64,000 nt of DNA from assembly GCF_016907815.1 (NCBI RefSeq), contig NZ_JAFBCQ010000001.1, positions 1,612,001 to 1,676,000 on the forward strand. The letters run 5' to 3'. The DNA is from Microbacterium aurum (GTDB lineage: Bacteria > Actinomycetota > Actinomycetes > Actinomycetales > Microbacteriaceae). Under the pieces are notes generated by a model. It made no database searches. It saw only the letters and a list, made by a program, of their open reading frames with translations, and was not told the DNA's origin. A program made the position numbers and the translations under genes. Shown one piece after another: positions 42,602 to 51,020 of the stretch (its first letter is position 1; every line of letters begins with the position of its first letter).

Positions 42602-42618
42602 GATCGTCGCCGGCCGCG

Positions 42619-42786
42619 TCAGCGATGCGGGCGGCGACGGCGCAGCACGAGCACGACCGCGAGGGCGACGACCGCGAGGACGGCGAGCCCGACACCGACC
42701 GGAACCGTGAGGTCGATCGAGCCGGTGTCGTTGCAGGGATCCTGCGCGACGACGCACGACGCCCAGACGAGGGTCGCGGCGGTCAT
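42619..42786 (-). CDS. Small single-pass membrane protein
   Basis: The 55-residue product has a short extracytoplasmic N-terminus with two cysteines (ASCVVAQDPCND), one transmembrane helix (VPVGVGLAVLAVVALAVVLV) and a basic RRRRPHR tail. Its ATG overlaps the sixA stop, so it is translated last in the hutG-sixA operon. The function is unknown. Confidence 0.6.
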   Translation of the reverse strand: MTAATLVWASCVVAQDPCNDTGSIDLTVPVGVGLAVLAVVALAVVLVLRRRRPHR

Positions 42787-43271
42787 CGCGCGTGCCCCGG
42801 GGCGTCGAAGCTCCAGCTGTCGGGATCGGTCGCCGTCGCGACATCCCAGTCGGGAGTCTCCCACTGGAAGGTCGCGACGGCGCAGGTCGGCATGTGCCCG
42901 ATCGCGCCGCCCGACAGGTGCTCGGCGAGCACCGTCATGCCGGGATCGTGCGCCACGATGACGACGCCGTCCGCCCCGGCCCGACCGCGCGCGCCCGCCG
43001 CGGAGAGGAGCTTCGCCGCCGGGGCGCCGTACAGGTCCGGGTCGAGTTCGGGCTCGAGGCCCAGTGTGGCGCCGAAGAATCCGGCGGTGGTGCGGGCGCG
43101 CAGCGCGGTGGACGACAGCAGCGCATCCAGGCGCAGTCCGGTCGCCGCCAGACGCCGCGCCGCGGCGGGAGCATCGCGCAGGCCGCGACTGTTCAGCGGC
43201 CGGTCGTGGTCGTCGAGCCCGGGGTCTCCCCAGTCGCTCTTGGCGTGACGGACGAGGACGAGCGTGGTCAT
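42783..43271 (-). CDS. sixA: SixA-like phosphohistidine phosphatase
   Basis: The 162-residue histidine-phosphatase-superfamily protein has the catalytic LVLVRHAKSDWGDP near the start (R-H-A-K-S), SSTALRARTTAGFF in the middle, and the second catalytic histidine in VIVAHDPGMTVLAEHLSG. SixA dephosphorylates phosphohistidine proteins. Its start overlaps hutG by ATGA. The reason for linkage to histidine degradation is unclear and may be incidental. Confidence 0.88.
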   Translation of the reverse strand: MTTLVLVRHAKSDWGDPGLDDHDRPLNSRGLRDAPAAARRLAATGLRLDALLSSTALRARTTAGFFGATLGLEPELDPDLYGAPAAKLLSAAGARGRAGADGVVIVAHDPGMTVLAEHLSGGAIGHMPTCAVATFQWETPDWDVATATDPDSWSFDAPGHAR

Positions 43272-44218
43272 GACGGATCCCTTCGGGCGGCCAGTCCCGC
43301 CAGCAGCTCCAGCACGCACAGCGCCGCGAGGCGCACGGTGCGCTGATCGGGGGTGTCGGCGGTCGCGTCGACCTCGACGATGTCGGCGCTGCGCACCCGC
43401 GCGTCGCTCGACAGCGCCCGCACCAGCGTGCGCAGTTCGCTCGCCTGCAGGCCCCCGGGAACCGAGGCGGGGCAGGCCGGGGCGACCGAACGATCGCAGA
43501 CGTCGACGTCGACGTCCAGGTGGATGCCGCGGCCCGCGCCGCCGGCGTGGCCAGCGGTCGCTCCCGACCCGCCCGAGCCGCCGCCCGCACCCGCGACCTC
43601 GAGTGCCTCCGCGACGACGTCAGCGGCACCGCGACGGCGCAGCTCGTCGAGCGTGATGACGCGGATGCCGAGGTCGGCGGCGCGGCGCGCGTACGCGGCG
43701 GAGTTCGCGAAGTCCGCGATCCCGATCTGCACGACGCGATGCGGGTCGAGTCCGCCCGCGATGAGGCGCCGCACCGGCGAGCCGTTGGAGACCCCTTCGC
43801 GCAGATCGAAGTGGGCGTCCAGGGTGATGAGGCCCACGGCATCCGCCCCCTGGGCCACGGCGCAGGTGACGGAGTTGTCGCCGCCCAGGGCGATGACGAG
43901 GTCGCTGCGCCCGGTGAGATCCGCGACCCGCGCGCGTACCGCCGCCTCGCCGGCGGGACCGTCGGGGTCGGCGACGTCGCCGGCATCCGCGATGCGCAGC
44001 ACCTCGTTAAGGTCATGGGGCTCACCGGGCCCGATGACGGTCGGGCTGTAGCGCGTCAGGGCCTCGCGGATCGCGGCCGGCGTGGCGTGGGCGCCCGTCG
44101 GGGACAGCGACGTGCGGAAGGCGGGGATGCCGAGGATCACCGCGTCCCACGCGGGCGCCGAATCCGCGTCGGGCCAGCCGCCGGCGCGGGGCCACAGGTC
44201 GTCGTGCGAGAGCGCCAT
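43268..44218 (-). CDS. hutG: Arginase-family formimidoylglutamase
   Basis: The 316-residue ureohydrolase has the manganese-binding motifs LVIALGGDNSVT, LITLDAHFDLREG and IHLDVDVDVCDRS. Located opposite hutHUI and with no hutF in view, it most likely hydrolyses N-formimidoyl-glutamate to glutamate and formamide, the last Hut step. A Gly/Ser-rich stretch (about 212-230) is a species-specific loop. Agmatinase is the alternative reading, but context favours HutG. It is coupled to sixA downstream. Confidence 0.85.
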   Translation of the reverse strand: MALSHDDLWPRAGGWPDADSAPAWDAVILGIPAFRTSLSPTGAHATPAAIREALTRYSPTVIGPGEPHDLNEVLRIADAGDVADPDGPAGEAAVRARVADLTGRSDLVIALGGDNSVTCAVAQGADAVGLITLDAHFDLREGVSNGSPVRRLIAGGLDPHRVVQIGIADFANSAAYARRAADLGIRVITLDELRRRGAADVVAEALEVAGAGGGSGGSGATAGHAGGAGRGIHLDVDVDVCDRSVAPACPASVPGGLQASELRTLVRALSSDARVRSADIVEVDATADTPDQRTVRLAALCVLELLAGLAARRDPS

Positions 44219-44565
44219 CAGCCGACGTACACCCAGGCGTCGCGGCCGCTCGCGAGCCGCACCGGGACCCGCCGGTACAGGGCGACCTCGTACTCGTCCG
44301 CGGCGTCGAGTTCGTCGGCGGTGAGGAGCAGCACCCTGCCGACGACCTTGTCGACGGCGCTGCCGGTCGCCCGCAGCACCGGATGCACCGACAGACCGGA
44401 GAGATCGACGACACGGGTGTCATCGATCTCGACGTAGTCGATCGTGTACCCGGGGAGGGCGTCGGGTTCGCCCGCGACCAGCCGCCCGAACGTGTCGAGC
44501 TGCACCTCGGCATCCTGCAGCGTGCCGTAGGTGAACAGGAGCTGATCGCGAGGGAGATCGGTCAC
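44218..44565 (-). CDS. Gamma-glutamylcyclotransferase-like (AIG2) protein
   Basis: The 115-residue protein has the signature LLFTYGTLQDAEVQL, the catalytic Glu in LDAADEYEVALYRR, and a C-terminal AWVYVG. The family includes enzymes forming 5-oxoproline from gamma-glutamyl amines, though many members are uncharacterised. It overlaps the hutG start by one base, so it is probably the first gene of the hutG-sixA operon. Confidence 0.85.
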   Translation of the reverse strand: MTDLPRDQLLFTYGTLQDAEVQLDTFGRLVAGEPDALPGYTIDYVEIDDTRVVDLSGLSVHPVLRATGSAVDKVVGRVLLLTADELDAADEYEVALYRRVPVRLASGRDAWVYVG

Positions 44566-44617
44566 CTCGCCAGGCTACCGCCGGCGGCATCCCGCGACCA
44601 GGAGATCGGGGCGGCGG

Positions 44618-45889
44618 CTACCCCAGCACGGCGTGGGCGATCGCGAAGATCGCAAGGCCGGCCAGGGCGCCGACGATCGTGCCGTTGAGGCGGATGTACT
44701 GCAGGTCGCGGCCGACCATGAGCTCGATCTTCTCGGTCGTCTCGGCCGGGTCCCACTTCTCGACGGTATCGGTGATGATCGAGGCGATGTCGTGCCGGTA
44801 CCGGTCGACGAGGAAGACCGCGGCATCCGCCACGCGCGTGTCGACGCGCTGCTGCAACGCGGCATCCGTCGCGAGGCGCTCGCCGATCTCGCCGAGCGCG
44901 GCGACGATGCGCCGCCGTAGTCCGCTCGCCGGGTCGCCGAGCGCGGTGAGCAGGCCCGCCTTCGCGGTGTTCCACGCCTCGGCGGCGAGCTCGCGCACGC
45001 GCGCGCTGTCGAACACCGAGCTCTTCGCGTCCTCCAGACGCCCGATGGTCGTGGGGTCGTGCTGGAGGTTGTCGGCGAGGCGCTCCAGGTAGCGGTCGAT
45101 GGCGCGGCGCGCGGGGTGGTCGGGGTCGGCCTGGACGGCCGCGGCGAACTTGACGGCCTCGTGGTAGACGGTGTCGTCGACCAGGCGCATCGCGACCGAC
45201 GGCACCCACGAGGGGAGGCGCCGCGAGACGAGGCCGCTGAAGGAATCGCGGTTGGCGTTCAGCCACGTGACGATGCTGTCGACGCCGAGATCGACCGCGC
45301 CGCGGTGCGCGTCGGCGGCGACCACCCGCGACAGCCACGCGCCGAGCGTCGGGGCCCACTCCGGGTCGAGCAGGTGCTCGCGGGCGAGGTCGCTGATGAG
45401 GTCCTGCACCTCGTCGTCGCTGAGGGCGCGCAGGATGCCGGCGGCGACCGTCGACGCCTCGGCGCCGACCGTCTCGGCGTGCGCCGGGTCGCGCAGCCAC
45501 GCGCCGGCCGTCGCGGCGATGGGAGTCGATTCCAGCTTGGCGCGCACGACGCGGCCCTCGAGGAAGTTGGTCTCGACGAACTCTCCGAGGCTCCGGCCGA
45601 TCTCGTCCTTGCGGCGCGGAATGATCGCGGTGTGTGGGATCGGGATGCCGAGCGGGTGACGGAACAGGGCGGTCACCGCGAACCAGTCGGCGAGGGCGCC
45701 CACCATGCCGCCCTCGGCGGCGGCCCGGACGTAGGCGAGCCACGGATGCTGCTCCTGCAGGACGAATGCGATGACGAACACGATCGCCATGACGACGAGG
45801 GCGCCGAGCGCGACGCCCTTCATGACCTGCAGCGACCGTCGGCGCTCCCGATCGGCGGGGCTCAGCAGTTCGGTCGGGGTGCGCGCCAT
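44618..45889 (-). CDS. DUF445-family membrane protein
   Basis: The 423-residue protein has an N-terminal membrane helix (about 25-45, GALVVMAIVFVIAFVL), the family hallmark GGMVGALADWFAVTALFRHP followed by IPHTAIIPRRKDEIGRSLGE, a long helical soluble part, and a C-terminal helix (RLNGTIVGALAGLAIFAIAH). DUF445/YheB proteins are thought to act at the envelope, with no known reaction. ATG 45889 was chosen, as upstream codons overlap the divergent CsoR gene's promoter. Confidence 0.9.
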   Translation of the reverse strand: MARTPTELLSPADRERRRSLQVMKGVALGALVVMAIVFVIAFVLQEQHPWLAYVRAAAEGGMVGALADWFAVTALFRHPLGIPIPHTAIIPRRKDEIGRSLGEFVETNFLEGRVVRAKLESTPIAATAGAWLRDPAHAETVGAEASTVAAGILRALSDDEVQDLISDLAREHLLDPEWAPTLGAWLSRVVAADAHRGAVDLGVDSIVTWLNANRDSFSGLVSRRLPSWVPSVAMRLVDDTVYHEAVKFAAAVQADPDHPARRAIDRYLERLADNLQHDPTTIGRLEDAKSSVFDSARVRELAAEAWNTAKAGLLTALGDPASGLRRRIVAALGEIGERLATDAALQQRVDTRVADAAVFLVDRYRHDIASIITDTVEKWDPAETTEKIELMVGRDLQYIRLNGTIVGALAGLAIFAIAHAVLG

Positions 45890-45923
45890 CTGGGTAGTCT
45901 CGCACGCGGCGTATCCTGACGGC

Positions 45924-46196
45924 GTGATCGAAGACATCCGCAAGCGCGCGCTGCACCGCACCAGCATTCTCGAGGGCCAGGTTCGGGGGCTCGCACGGAT
46001 GATCGAGAACGAGGACTACTGCATGGACATCATCGCCCAATCCCGGGCGATCCAGAAGGCGCTCGCGTCACTGGACAAGCTGCTCATCGAGAACCACCTG
46101 CGCACCCATGTGGCCCACATGTTCGCCGAAGGCGGGGAGCACCGGGAGCAGGCCGTCGCCGAACTCCTCAAGGCCTACGACCTCGAGACTCGCTGA
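45924..46196 (+). CDS. CsoR-family metal/sulfur-sensing repressor
   Basis: The 90-residue all-helical repressor has ILEGQVRGLARMIENEDYCM and LLIENHLRTHVAHMF. Sensor positions are Cys33, His58 and His62, so the third ligand is His rather than the Cys of copper-sensing CsoR. That points to a different inducer, such as nickel/cobalt or formaldehyde-type sensing, by analogy with RcnR/FrmR. No metal transporter or chaperone is adjacent. GTG 45924 begins the usual N-terminus. It diverges from DUF445 with a 34-base gap. Confidence 0.85.
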   Translation: MIEDIRKRALHRTSILEGQVRGLARMIENEDYCMDIIAQSRAIQKALASLDKLLIENHLRTHVAHMFAEGGEHREQAVAELLKAYDLETR

Positions 46197-46209
46197 CCGC
46201 GGCATCCGT

Positions 46210-47370
46210 TCAGGTGGCCACCGGCCCGAGCCACGCGGCGGCGACCGTCGAATGGGCCGACTCCGGGTCGGAAGGGTGGAACATACCGGCGAGCACGTCG
46301 CGGTACAGGCGGCTGAGCTCGCTGCGGGTGAAATACGACGATCCACCGGCGACGAGCATGGCCTCGTCGACGATCTGCTTCGCCACGACGACGGCGCGAT
46401 GTTTCAGTCCGCTGAGCTTGGCGAACCACAGCGCGCCGTGATCGGCCTGCGCGTCGACGTCGGCGCTGAGCGCGGCGAGCTGCGGCAGCATCCCGTCGTA
46501 GGCCAGCGCCATCTCCGCGATGCGCCAGCGGATGTCGGGATCGTCGCTGTACGCGAGTCCGGTCTTCTTCGACCTGCGGCTCTTCGCGGTGTCGACGGCG
46601 AGATCGAGCGCGCGGCGGGCGACGCCGGTGTAGACGGATGCCAGGAGCACCTCGAACACGCTGAAGATCCCGAACACGATGGGGTCGGGGTTCGGGCCGG
46701 GGTCGACGATCCGCACGACCCGATCCGCGGGGGCGACGGCGCCGTGCAGTTCCGTGGTCCGCGACTGCGTACCGCGCATGCCGAGGGTGTCCCAATCGTC
46801 GCGGGTGACGACGGCGTCGTCGCGGTCGACGAACGCGTACACCAGCTTCGGATGGTCGGGATCTGTCGTGTCGAGCCCGTGCAGCCCCAACCGGGTCCAC
46901 ACCGGGCCGAGCGAGGTGAAGATCTTCGTCCCGGTGAACGCATAACCGCCGTCGCCGGTGGGCACGGCGGCGGTGTCGCTGCCGAACAGGACGAGGTCGT
47001 TGCCGGCCTCGCTGATCCCGAACGCGTAGACCTCTCCCGCCACGGCGCCCTCCTGCACGAACCGCAGCGTGTCGATGCCGCGGTCGGCGAGCACCTTCGC
47101 CACACCCGTCCACACCAGGTGCATGTTGACCGCGAGGGCGGTCGCGGGCGCCGCCGCGGCCAGGCGCTGCTGCAGCAGCGACGCCTCGGCGAGGCCCCAT
47201 CCCGCGCCGCCGAGCGAGGTCGGAACCAGGATGCCGAGGTATCCGGCATCCGTCAGGTCGGCGAGATCGTCCTCGGGGAAGACGTTGTCACGGTCGACCT
47301 GGGCGGCACGGGAGCGGAACCGCTCCAGCAGCTCGTCGGGGAGGATGGCGGCGGGATCGAAGGCGGTCAC
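46210..47370 (-). CDS. Acyl-CoA dehydrogenase-family flavoprotein
   Basis: The 386-residue protein has the N-terminal helical domain (DLTDAGYLGILVPTSLGGAG), a middle FAD-binding segment (AFGISEAGNDL, FTGTKIFTSLGPVW, GMRGTQSRTTEL) and a C-terminal helical domain ending VLAGMFHPSDPESAHSTVAA. The usual catalytic glutamate region is not obvious, so it may be a DszC/monooxygenase-like or acyl-CoA oxidising member. GTG 47370 follows GGAGGAGT. It diverges from the next gene across 47 bases. Confidence 0.82.
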   Translation of the reverse strand: MTAFDPAAILPDELLERFRSRAAQVDRDNVFPEDDLADLTDAGYLGILVPTSLGGAGWGLAEASLLQQRLAAAAPATALAVNMHLVWTGVAKVLADRGIDTLRFVQEGAVAGEVYAFGISEAGNDLVLFGSDTAAVPTGDGGYAFTGTKIFTSLGPVWTRLGLHGLDTTDPDHPKLVYAFVDRDDAVVTRDDWDTLGMRGTQSRTTELHGAVAPADRVVRIVDPGPNPDPIVFGIFSVFEVLLASVYTGVARRALDLAVDTAKSRRSKKTGLAYSDDPDIRWRIAEMALAYDGMLPQLAALSADVDAQADHGALWFAKLSGLKHRAVVVAKQIVDEAMLVAGGSSYFTRSELSRLYRDVLAGMFHPSDPESAHSTVAAAWLGPVAT

Positions 47371-47417
47371 TCCTCCATCCTGCCCCCGGGGCGGTGCGGG
47401 CGGGGCAGGATGAGGAG

Positions 47418-47822
47418 ATGATCTCCACCGATCTGGCCCTGTCGCTGCGCCATGCCGGGCTCGTCTGGCACCCGGCATCCGGCGACCGTTTCCAACTCGA
47501 CGAGCCGGAGTTCGAGGCCGACGTCTTCACTGTCAGCGAGATGACCATCGAGCCGCGCACCTATCCGACGGGGACGATCCTCGCCTTCAACGGCACGACG
47601 GAGTGGGCGCTGGATTCGGTCGCCCTCGAGGACGCGCTGTGGCTGCCGCGCGAGGACCAGCTGCGCGAGCTCCTTCGCGGCGCGTTCCGCAGGCTGGAGC
47701 GGCTGGCGGACACGCACCGCGTCGACATCGAGTTCGCGGGGGAGCGGCAGAGTTTCGAGCATCCGCAGCCCGAGGACGCCTACGGACTCGCGCTGCTCGC
47801 GGTGCTGCGGCGCATCGCCTGA
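47418..47822 (+). CDS. Conserved hypothetical protein (often labelled CpaE-like)
   Basis: The 134-residue soluble protein contains HAGLVWHPASGDRFQLDEPE, VSEMTIEP, LAFNGTTEWALDSVALEDAL and LWLPREDQLRELLRGAF. This family is common in actinobacteria and is sometimes annotated as pilus assembly protein CpaE, but no ATPase motif is present, so that label looks unreliable. GAGGAG directly precedes ATG 47418. The function is unknown. Confidence 0.75.
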   Translation: MISTDLALSLRHAGLVWHPASGDRFQLDEPEFEADVFTVSEMTIEPRTYPTGTILAFNGTTEWALDSVALEDALWLPREDQLRELLRGAFRRLERLADTHRVDIEFAGERQSFEHPQPEDAYGLALLAVLRRIA

Positions 47823-47871
47823 CCCGGCGGGCGGCCGCGACGGCGCGACGCGTCGCAGCGCACGGCGAGGC

Positions 47872-48627
47872 TCACGTCAGCGCGTCGAGCAGCTGACGCA
47901 TGGTCTCCTCGGGCTTGTCGCGATGCGGCGAGTGGCCCGCGCCGGCGACCACCGACATCGTCACGACGGGGTTCGCGAGCACCTCCTGGGCCAGGGATCC
48001 CTTGAAGATGGAGTACACCTTCGGGTCGCTCGCGATGACATGGGTGGGCACGGTGAGCCGCGCGGCGGCCTCACGCACGTCCCACGGGGTGTTCTGCGCG
48101 CTGGTCTGCTCGACCGCCCACCGGCTGGCCTGCTGCGCCGACAGCGCCTTCAACTCGATGTCGTGCGGGTGCCAGTGCGGGTGCTCGGCGCGCACGGCGT
48201 CGACCGATGTGTCGGCGAAGGCGCGCTCCTGGCTGTTTCGCACGACCTGCCGGTCGTGGTCGGCGAGATGGATGCCGGGGTCGATGAGCACGAGGCGGCG
48301 CGTCCACGCCGGGGCGTTCGCGCTCGCGACCGTCGCCGCGGCGCCGCCCAGCGAATGCCCGATCACGAGGTCCCACGGTTCGCCGTCGGTAGCCCCGGTG
48401 TGGACGACGTCGGCGGCGTACGCGGCGATGGAGTAGTCCAGGGCGCGGGGCGCTACGCCGTGGCCGCGCAGGTCGACCGCGGTCGCGTGCCACCCGGCAT
48501 CCGCCAGCGTCACGCCGTACCGCCACATGAGGGCGCCGTTGGAGCCGAGCCCGTGGATCAGGAGGGCGTGCTTCGCGGCGTGCGGCGCGCCCCACGCGAG
48601 GGTGGGAAGGGTCACGGGCGTCGGCAT
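47872..48627 (-). CDS. Alpha/beta hydrolase
   Basis: The 251-residue hydrolase has HALLIHGLGSNGALMW near the oxyanion site, AVDLRGHGVAPR, the nucleophile elbow VIGHSLGGAAAT, an acid candidate Asp in IASDPKVYS, and catalytic His in VAGAGHSPHRDKPEE. It has a typical small cap. The substrate is unknown. It lies downstream of the MFS gene on the same strand with a 35-base gap, so possibly a transporter-hydrolase pair. Confidence 0.88.
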   Translation of the reverse strand: MPTPVTLPTLAWGAPHAAKHALLIHGLGSNGALMWRYGVTLADAGWHATAVDLRGHGVAPRALDYSIAAYAADVVHTGATDGEPWDLVIGHSLGGAAATVASANAPAWTRRLVLIDPGIHLADHDRQVVRNSQERAFADTSVDAVRAEHPHWHPHDIELKALSAQQASRWAVEQTSAQNTPWDVREAAARLTVPTHVIASDPKVYSIFKGSLAQEVLANPVVTMSVVAGAGHSPHRDKPEETMRQLLDALT

Positions 48628-48662
48628 GGATTCAGCCTAGACGCGCCGCTGAGGTGGGCGTC

Positions 48663-49889
48663 TCAGGTGATGACGGGCACCGGTTCGGTGTCGGGGATGG
48701 GGCTGGCATCGCGGCCGCGCAGGTCGGGGAAGCCGCGGACGAACACGACGGCGACGAGGGCGCCGACGATCGCGAAGCCGGCCGCCGCCGCGTAGGCGCC
48801 GGCGTGACCGACGCCGTCGATGAGGAATCCGGCGATCGCCGAGCCGAGCGCCGCGCCGATGAGCTGGCCGGTGCCGATCCAGCCGTATGCCTCGGCCGTT
48901 TCGCTGAACTTGACGGATGCCGAGGTCATCGCGAACATCACGGCGAGCGCCGGTGCGATGCCCACGCCGGCCACGACGAGGCACGCGCTGACCCACCACG
49001 GCGTCGCGGCGGAGGTGACGTCGCCGACGACGAAGATCGCGGCGACGAGGCCGACCGCGACGATCGCCATGCGGCGCGCCATCGCCCACGGGCCGATCGG
49101 GATATGGCCGAACGCGAGGCCGCCCGCGAGGCTGCCGACCGAGAACACGGCCAGCACGAGGCCCGCCTCGAGTCCGCCGTGCCCGAACGTGGCGACGACG
49201 GCGGCCTCGACGGCCGCGCACGCGCCGATGAGCAGGAAGCCGATGACGGTCGCGAGCAGAACGACGGGCTTGCCGAGCACCTTGCCGAACGCGCGACGGC
49301 TGCGCGGGATGCGGACGCGGCCCACCTCCGGCGAGAGAATGAACCACGCGCCGCCGGCAACGAGGAACACGACGATGAGCAGCAGGCCGGGCACCGTTCC
49401 GGCCTGCGTGGCCACGAGCGTGATGACGACGGGCGCGAGGATCCAGATGATCTCCTGCAGGCTCGCGTCGAGGGAGAACAGCGGCGTGAGCTGGCGGGCG
49501 TTGACGAGCTTGGGGTAGATCGTGCGGACCGCCGACTGCACGGGCGGCGTCGACAGGCCCGCCACGAGACCGAAGGCCATGTACCCGGCGATCCCCATCG
49601 GAATGAGCGCGAGCGCCAGCAGCGCGACGGCGCAGACCGCCGTCGTCAGCGTCAGCACGCGGCGCATTCCCCAGATGCCCATCCACCGGCTCGTCACCGG
49701 CCCCGAGGTCGCCTGACCGACGGATGCCGCGGCCAGCACGAGTCCCGCGGCGCCGTAGGAGCCCGTCATCTGCTCGACGTGCAGCAGGATCGCGAGGCTC
49801 GTCATGCCGTTCGGGAAGCGCGCCGTCAGCTGCGCCGCGATGATGCGCGCCACGCCCGGCGCGCGCAGCAATTCCCGGTATCCCGCCAC
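48663..49889 (-). CDS. MFS transporter
   Basis: The 408-residue major facilitator has twelve predicted helices. AGYRELLRAPGVARIIAAQL starts the N-terminus, VTSRWMGIWGMRRVL is motif A-like, and ETAEAYGWIGTGQLIGAALG lies in the second half. The substrate is not predictable. GTG 49889 was chosen because an immediately preceding GGAGG fits and longer frames add a disordered Arg-rich leader. The spacing to GGAGG is short, so the start is not certain. Confidence 0.85.
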   Translation of the reverse strand: MAGYRELLRAPGVARIIAAQLTARFPNGMTSLAILLHVEQMTGSYGAAGLVLAAASVGQATSGPVTSRWMGIWGMRRVLTLTTAVCAVALLALALIPMGIAGYMAFGLVAGLSTPPVQSAVRTIYPKLVNARQLTPLFSLDASLQEIIWILAPVVITLVATQAGTVPGLLLIVVFLVAGGAWFILSPEVGRVRIPRSRRAFGKVLGKPVVLLATVIGFLLIGACAAVEAAVVATFGHGGLEAGLVLAVFSVGSLAGGLAFGHIPIGPWAMARRMAIVAVGLVAAIFVVGDVTSAATPWWVSACLVVAGVGIAPALAVMFAMTSASVKFSETAEAYGWIGTGQLIGAALGSAIAGFLIDGVGHAGAYAAAAGFAIVGALVAVVFVRGFPDLRGRDASPIPDTEPVPVIT

Positions 49890-50294
49890 CCCTCCACGGT
49901 ACCGCTCGGCTCCCGGCATCCGGTCACGCGGACTCCGACGCAGGGGAGGCTGTCGCGCGTGCTGCGCGACACGCCGACGACACGCCGAAGGGGAGTTTCC
50001 ACACCCGAATCCGTGTCGGAGGCCCGGCGTATCGTCCGAGGCTGTGGATGGATCACGACCGGCCCGGTGAAATGCCCGCGATTCAGGCATTTTTCAGGTT
50101 CGCAGGATCGCCGCGATCTGTGGATGAAACGGTGGACAAGCTGTGTTGTACATGGGGAGAGCGGTGCAAAACTACACGGATGTAACTACTAGCCCTTGTG
50201 GTGCCCCCCATTGTCCGTACCCATATGTAGTATTGGACTCCCGGCGGGGCACTGCCGGAGAACTGGGCAGGACCGAGGGGAGACAAGGATCGAC
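49890..50294. promoter_or_regulatory. nrdHIEF leader and promoter region with candidate NrdR boxes
   Basis: This 405-base gap holds no convincing gene. The half nearest nrdH is A+T-richer and contains AACTACACGGATGTAACTAC at about 50169 and TACCCATATGTAGTATTG at about 50218. These partly resemble NrdR boxes (ACACWATATWTWGTGT) and lie about 49 bases apart. NrdR control of class Ib ribonucleotide reductase is general knowledge, and the box match here is weak. AGGGGAGACAAGG near 50277 is the nrdH ribosome site. Confidence 0.35.
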
Positions 50295-50528
50295 ATGGCG
50301 ATCACGGTTTACACGAAGCCGTCGTGCGTGCAGTGCAACGCGACGTACCGGGCACTGGACTCGAAGGGCATCGAATACGAGGTCCTCGACCTGTCCGAAG
50401 ACCCGGCAGCGCTCGAGCGCGTGAAGTCGCTGGGCTACTTGCAGGCGCCGGTCGTCGTCACCGACGAAGACCACTGGTCGGGCTTCCGTCCCGACAAGAT
50501 CGACGAGCTCGCCTCGCGTCTGGCGTGA
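50295..50528 (+). CDS. nrdH: NrdH glutaredoxin-like redoxin
   Basis: The 77-residue redoxin begins AITVYTKPSCVQCNATYRAL with the CxxC active site (Cys-Val-Gln-Cys), and ends PVVVTDEDHWSGFRPDKIDE, the NrdH signature. It supplies electrons to the class Ib reductase NrdEF. It is the first gene of the nrdHIEF operon. Confidence 0.97.
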   Translation: MAITVYTKPSCVQCNATYRALDSKGIEYEVLDLSEDPAALERVKSLGYLQAPVVVTDEDHWSGFRPDKIDELASRLA

Positions 50529-50588
50529 CCGCTTCCGGTCGCCCTGCGAGCGCCGCGAGACGAAACGCCGCAAGCGATCGGAGACAGG

Positions 50589-51020
50589 ATGATCACGGCG
50601 ACGCAGGCCCCGCTGCTCGTCTACTTCTCGAGCGTGTCGGGCAACACCGCACGATTCATCGAGAAGCTGGGGATGCCGGCCAAGCGCATCCCGTTGCTGC
50701 CCACCGACCCCGGGATCGAGGTGGACGAGCCGTTCGTGCTCGTCACCCCGACCTACGGGGGCGGCCAGGGGCGCGGCACGGAGAAGGGCGCTGTCCCCAA
50801 ACAGGTGATCCGCTTCCTCAACGATGAGAAGCACCGTCACCTGATCCGCGGAGTCATCTCCGCGGGCAACACCAACTTCGGCGAGCACTACTGTCTCGCC
50901 GGCGACATCATCAGCCGCAAGTGCACCGTGCCGCACTTGTACCGGCTCGAACTGTTCGGCACGCCAGAAGACGTCGCCCGCGTGAGCGACGGATTGGAAC
51001 GATGGTGGAAACTGCAGTGA
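50589..51020 (+). CDS. nrdI: NrdI flavodoxin-like protein
   Basis: The 143-residue flavoprotein has [20 protein letters not shown] (phosphate loop), [20 protein letters not shown] and [20 protein letters not shown], all NrdI hallmarks. NrdI provides the oxidant that assembles the dimanganese-tyrosyl cofactor of NrdF. It overlaps the start of nrdE by 19 bases. Confidence 0.97.
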   Translation: MITATQAPLLVYFSSVSGNTARFIEKLGMPAKRIPLLPTDPGIEVDEPFVLVTPTYGGGQGRGTEKGAVPKQVIRFLNDEKHRHLIRGVISAGNTNFGEHYCLAGDIISRKCTVPHLYRLELFGTPEDVARVSDGLERWWKLQ

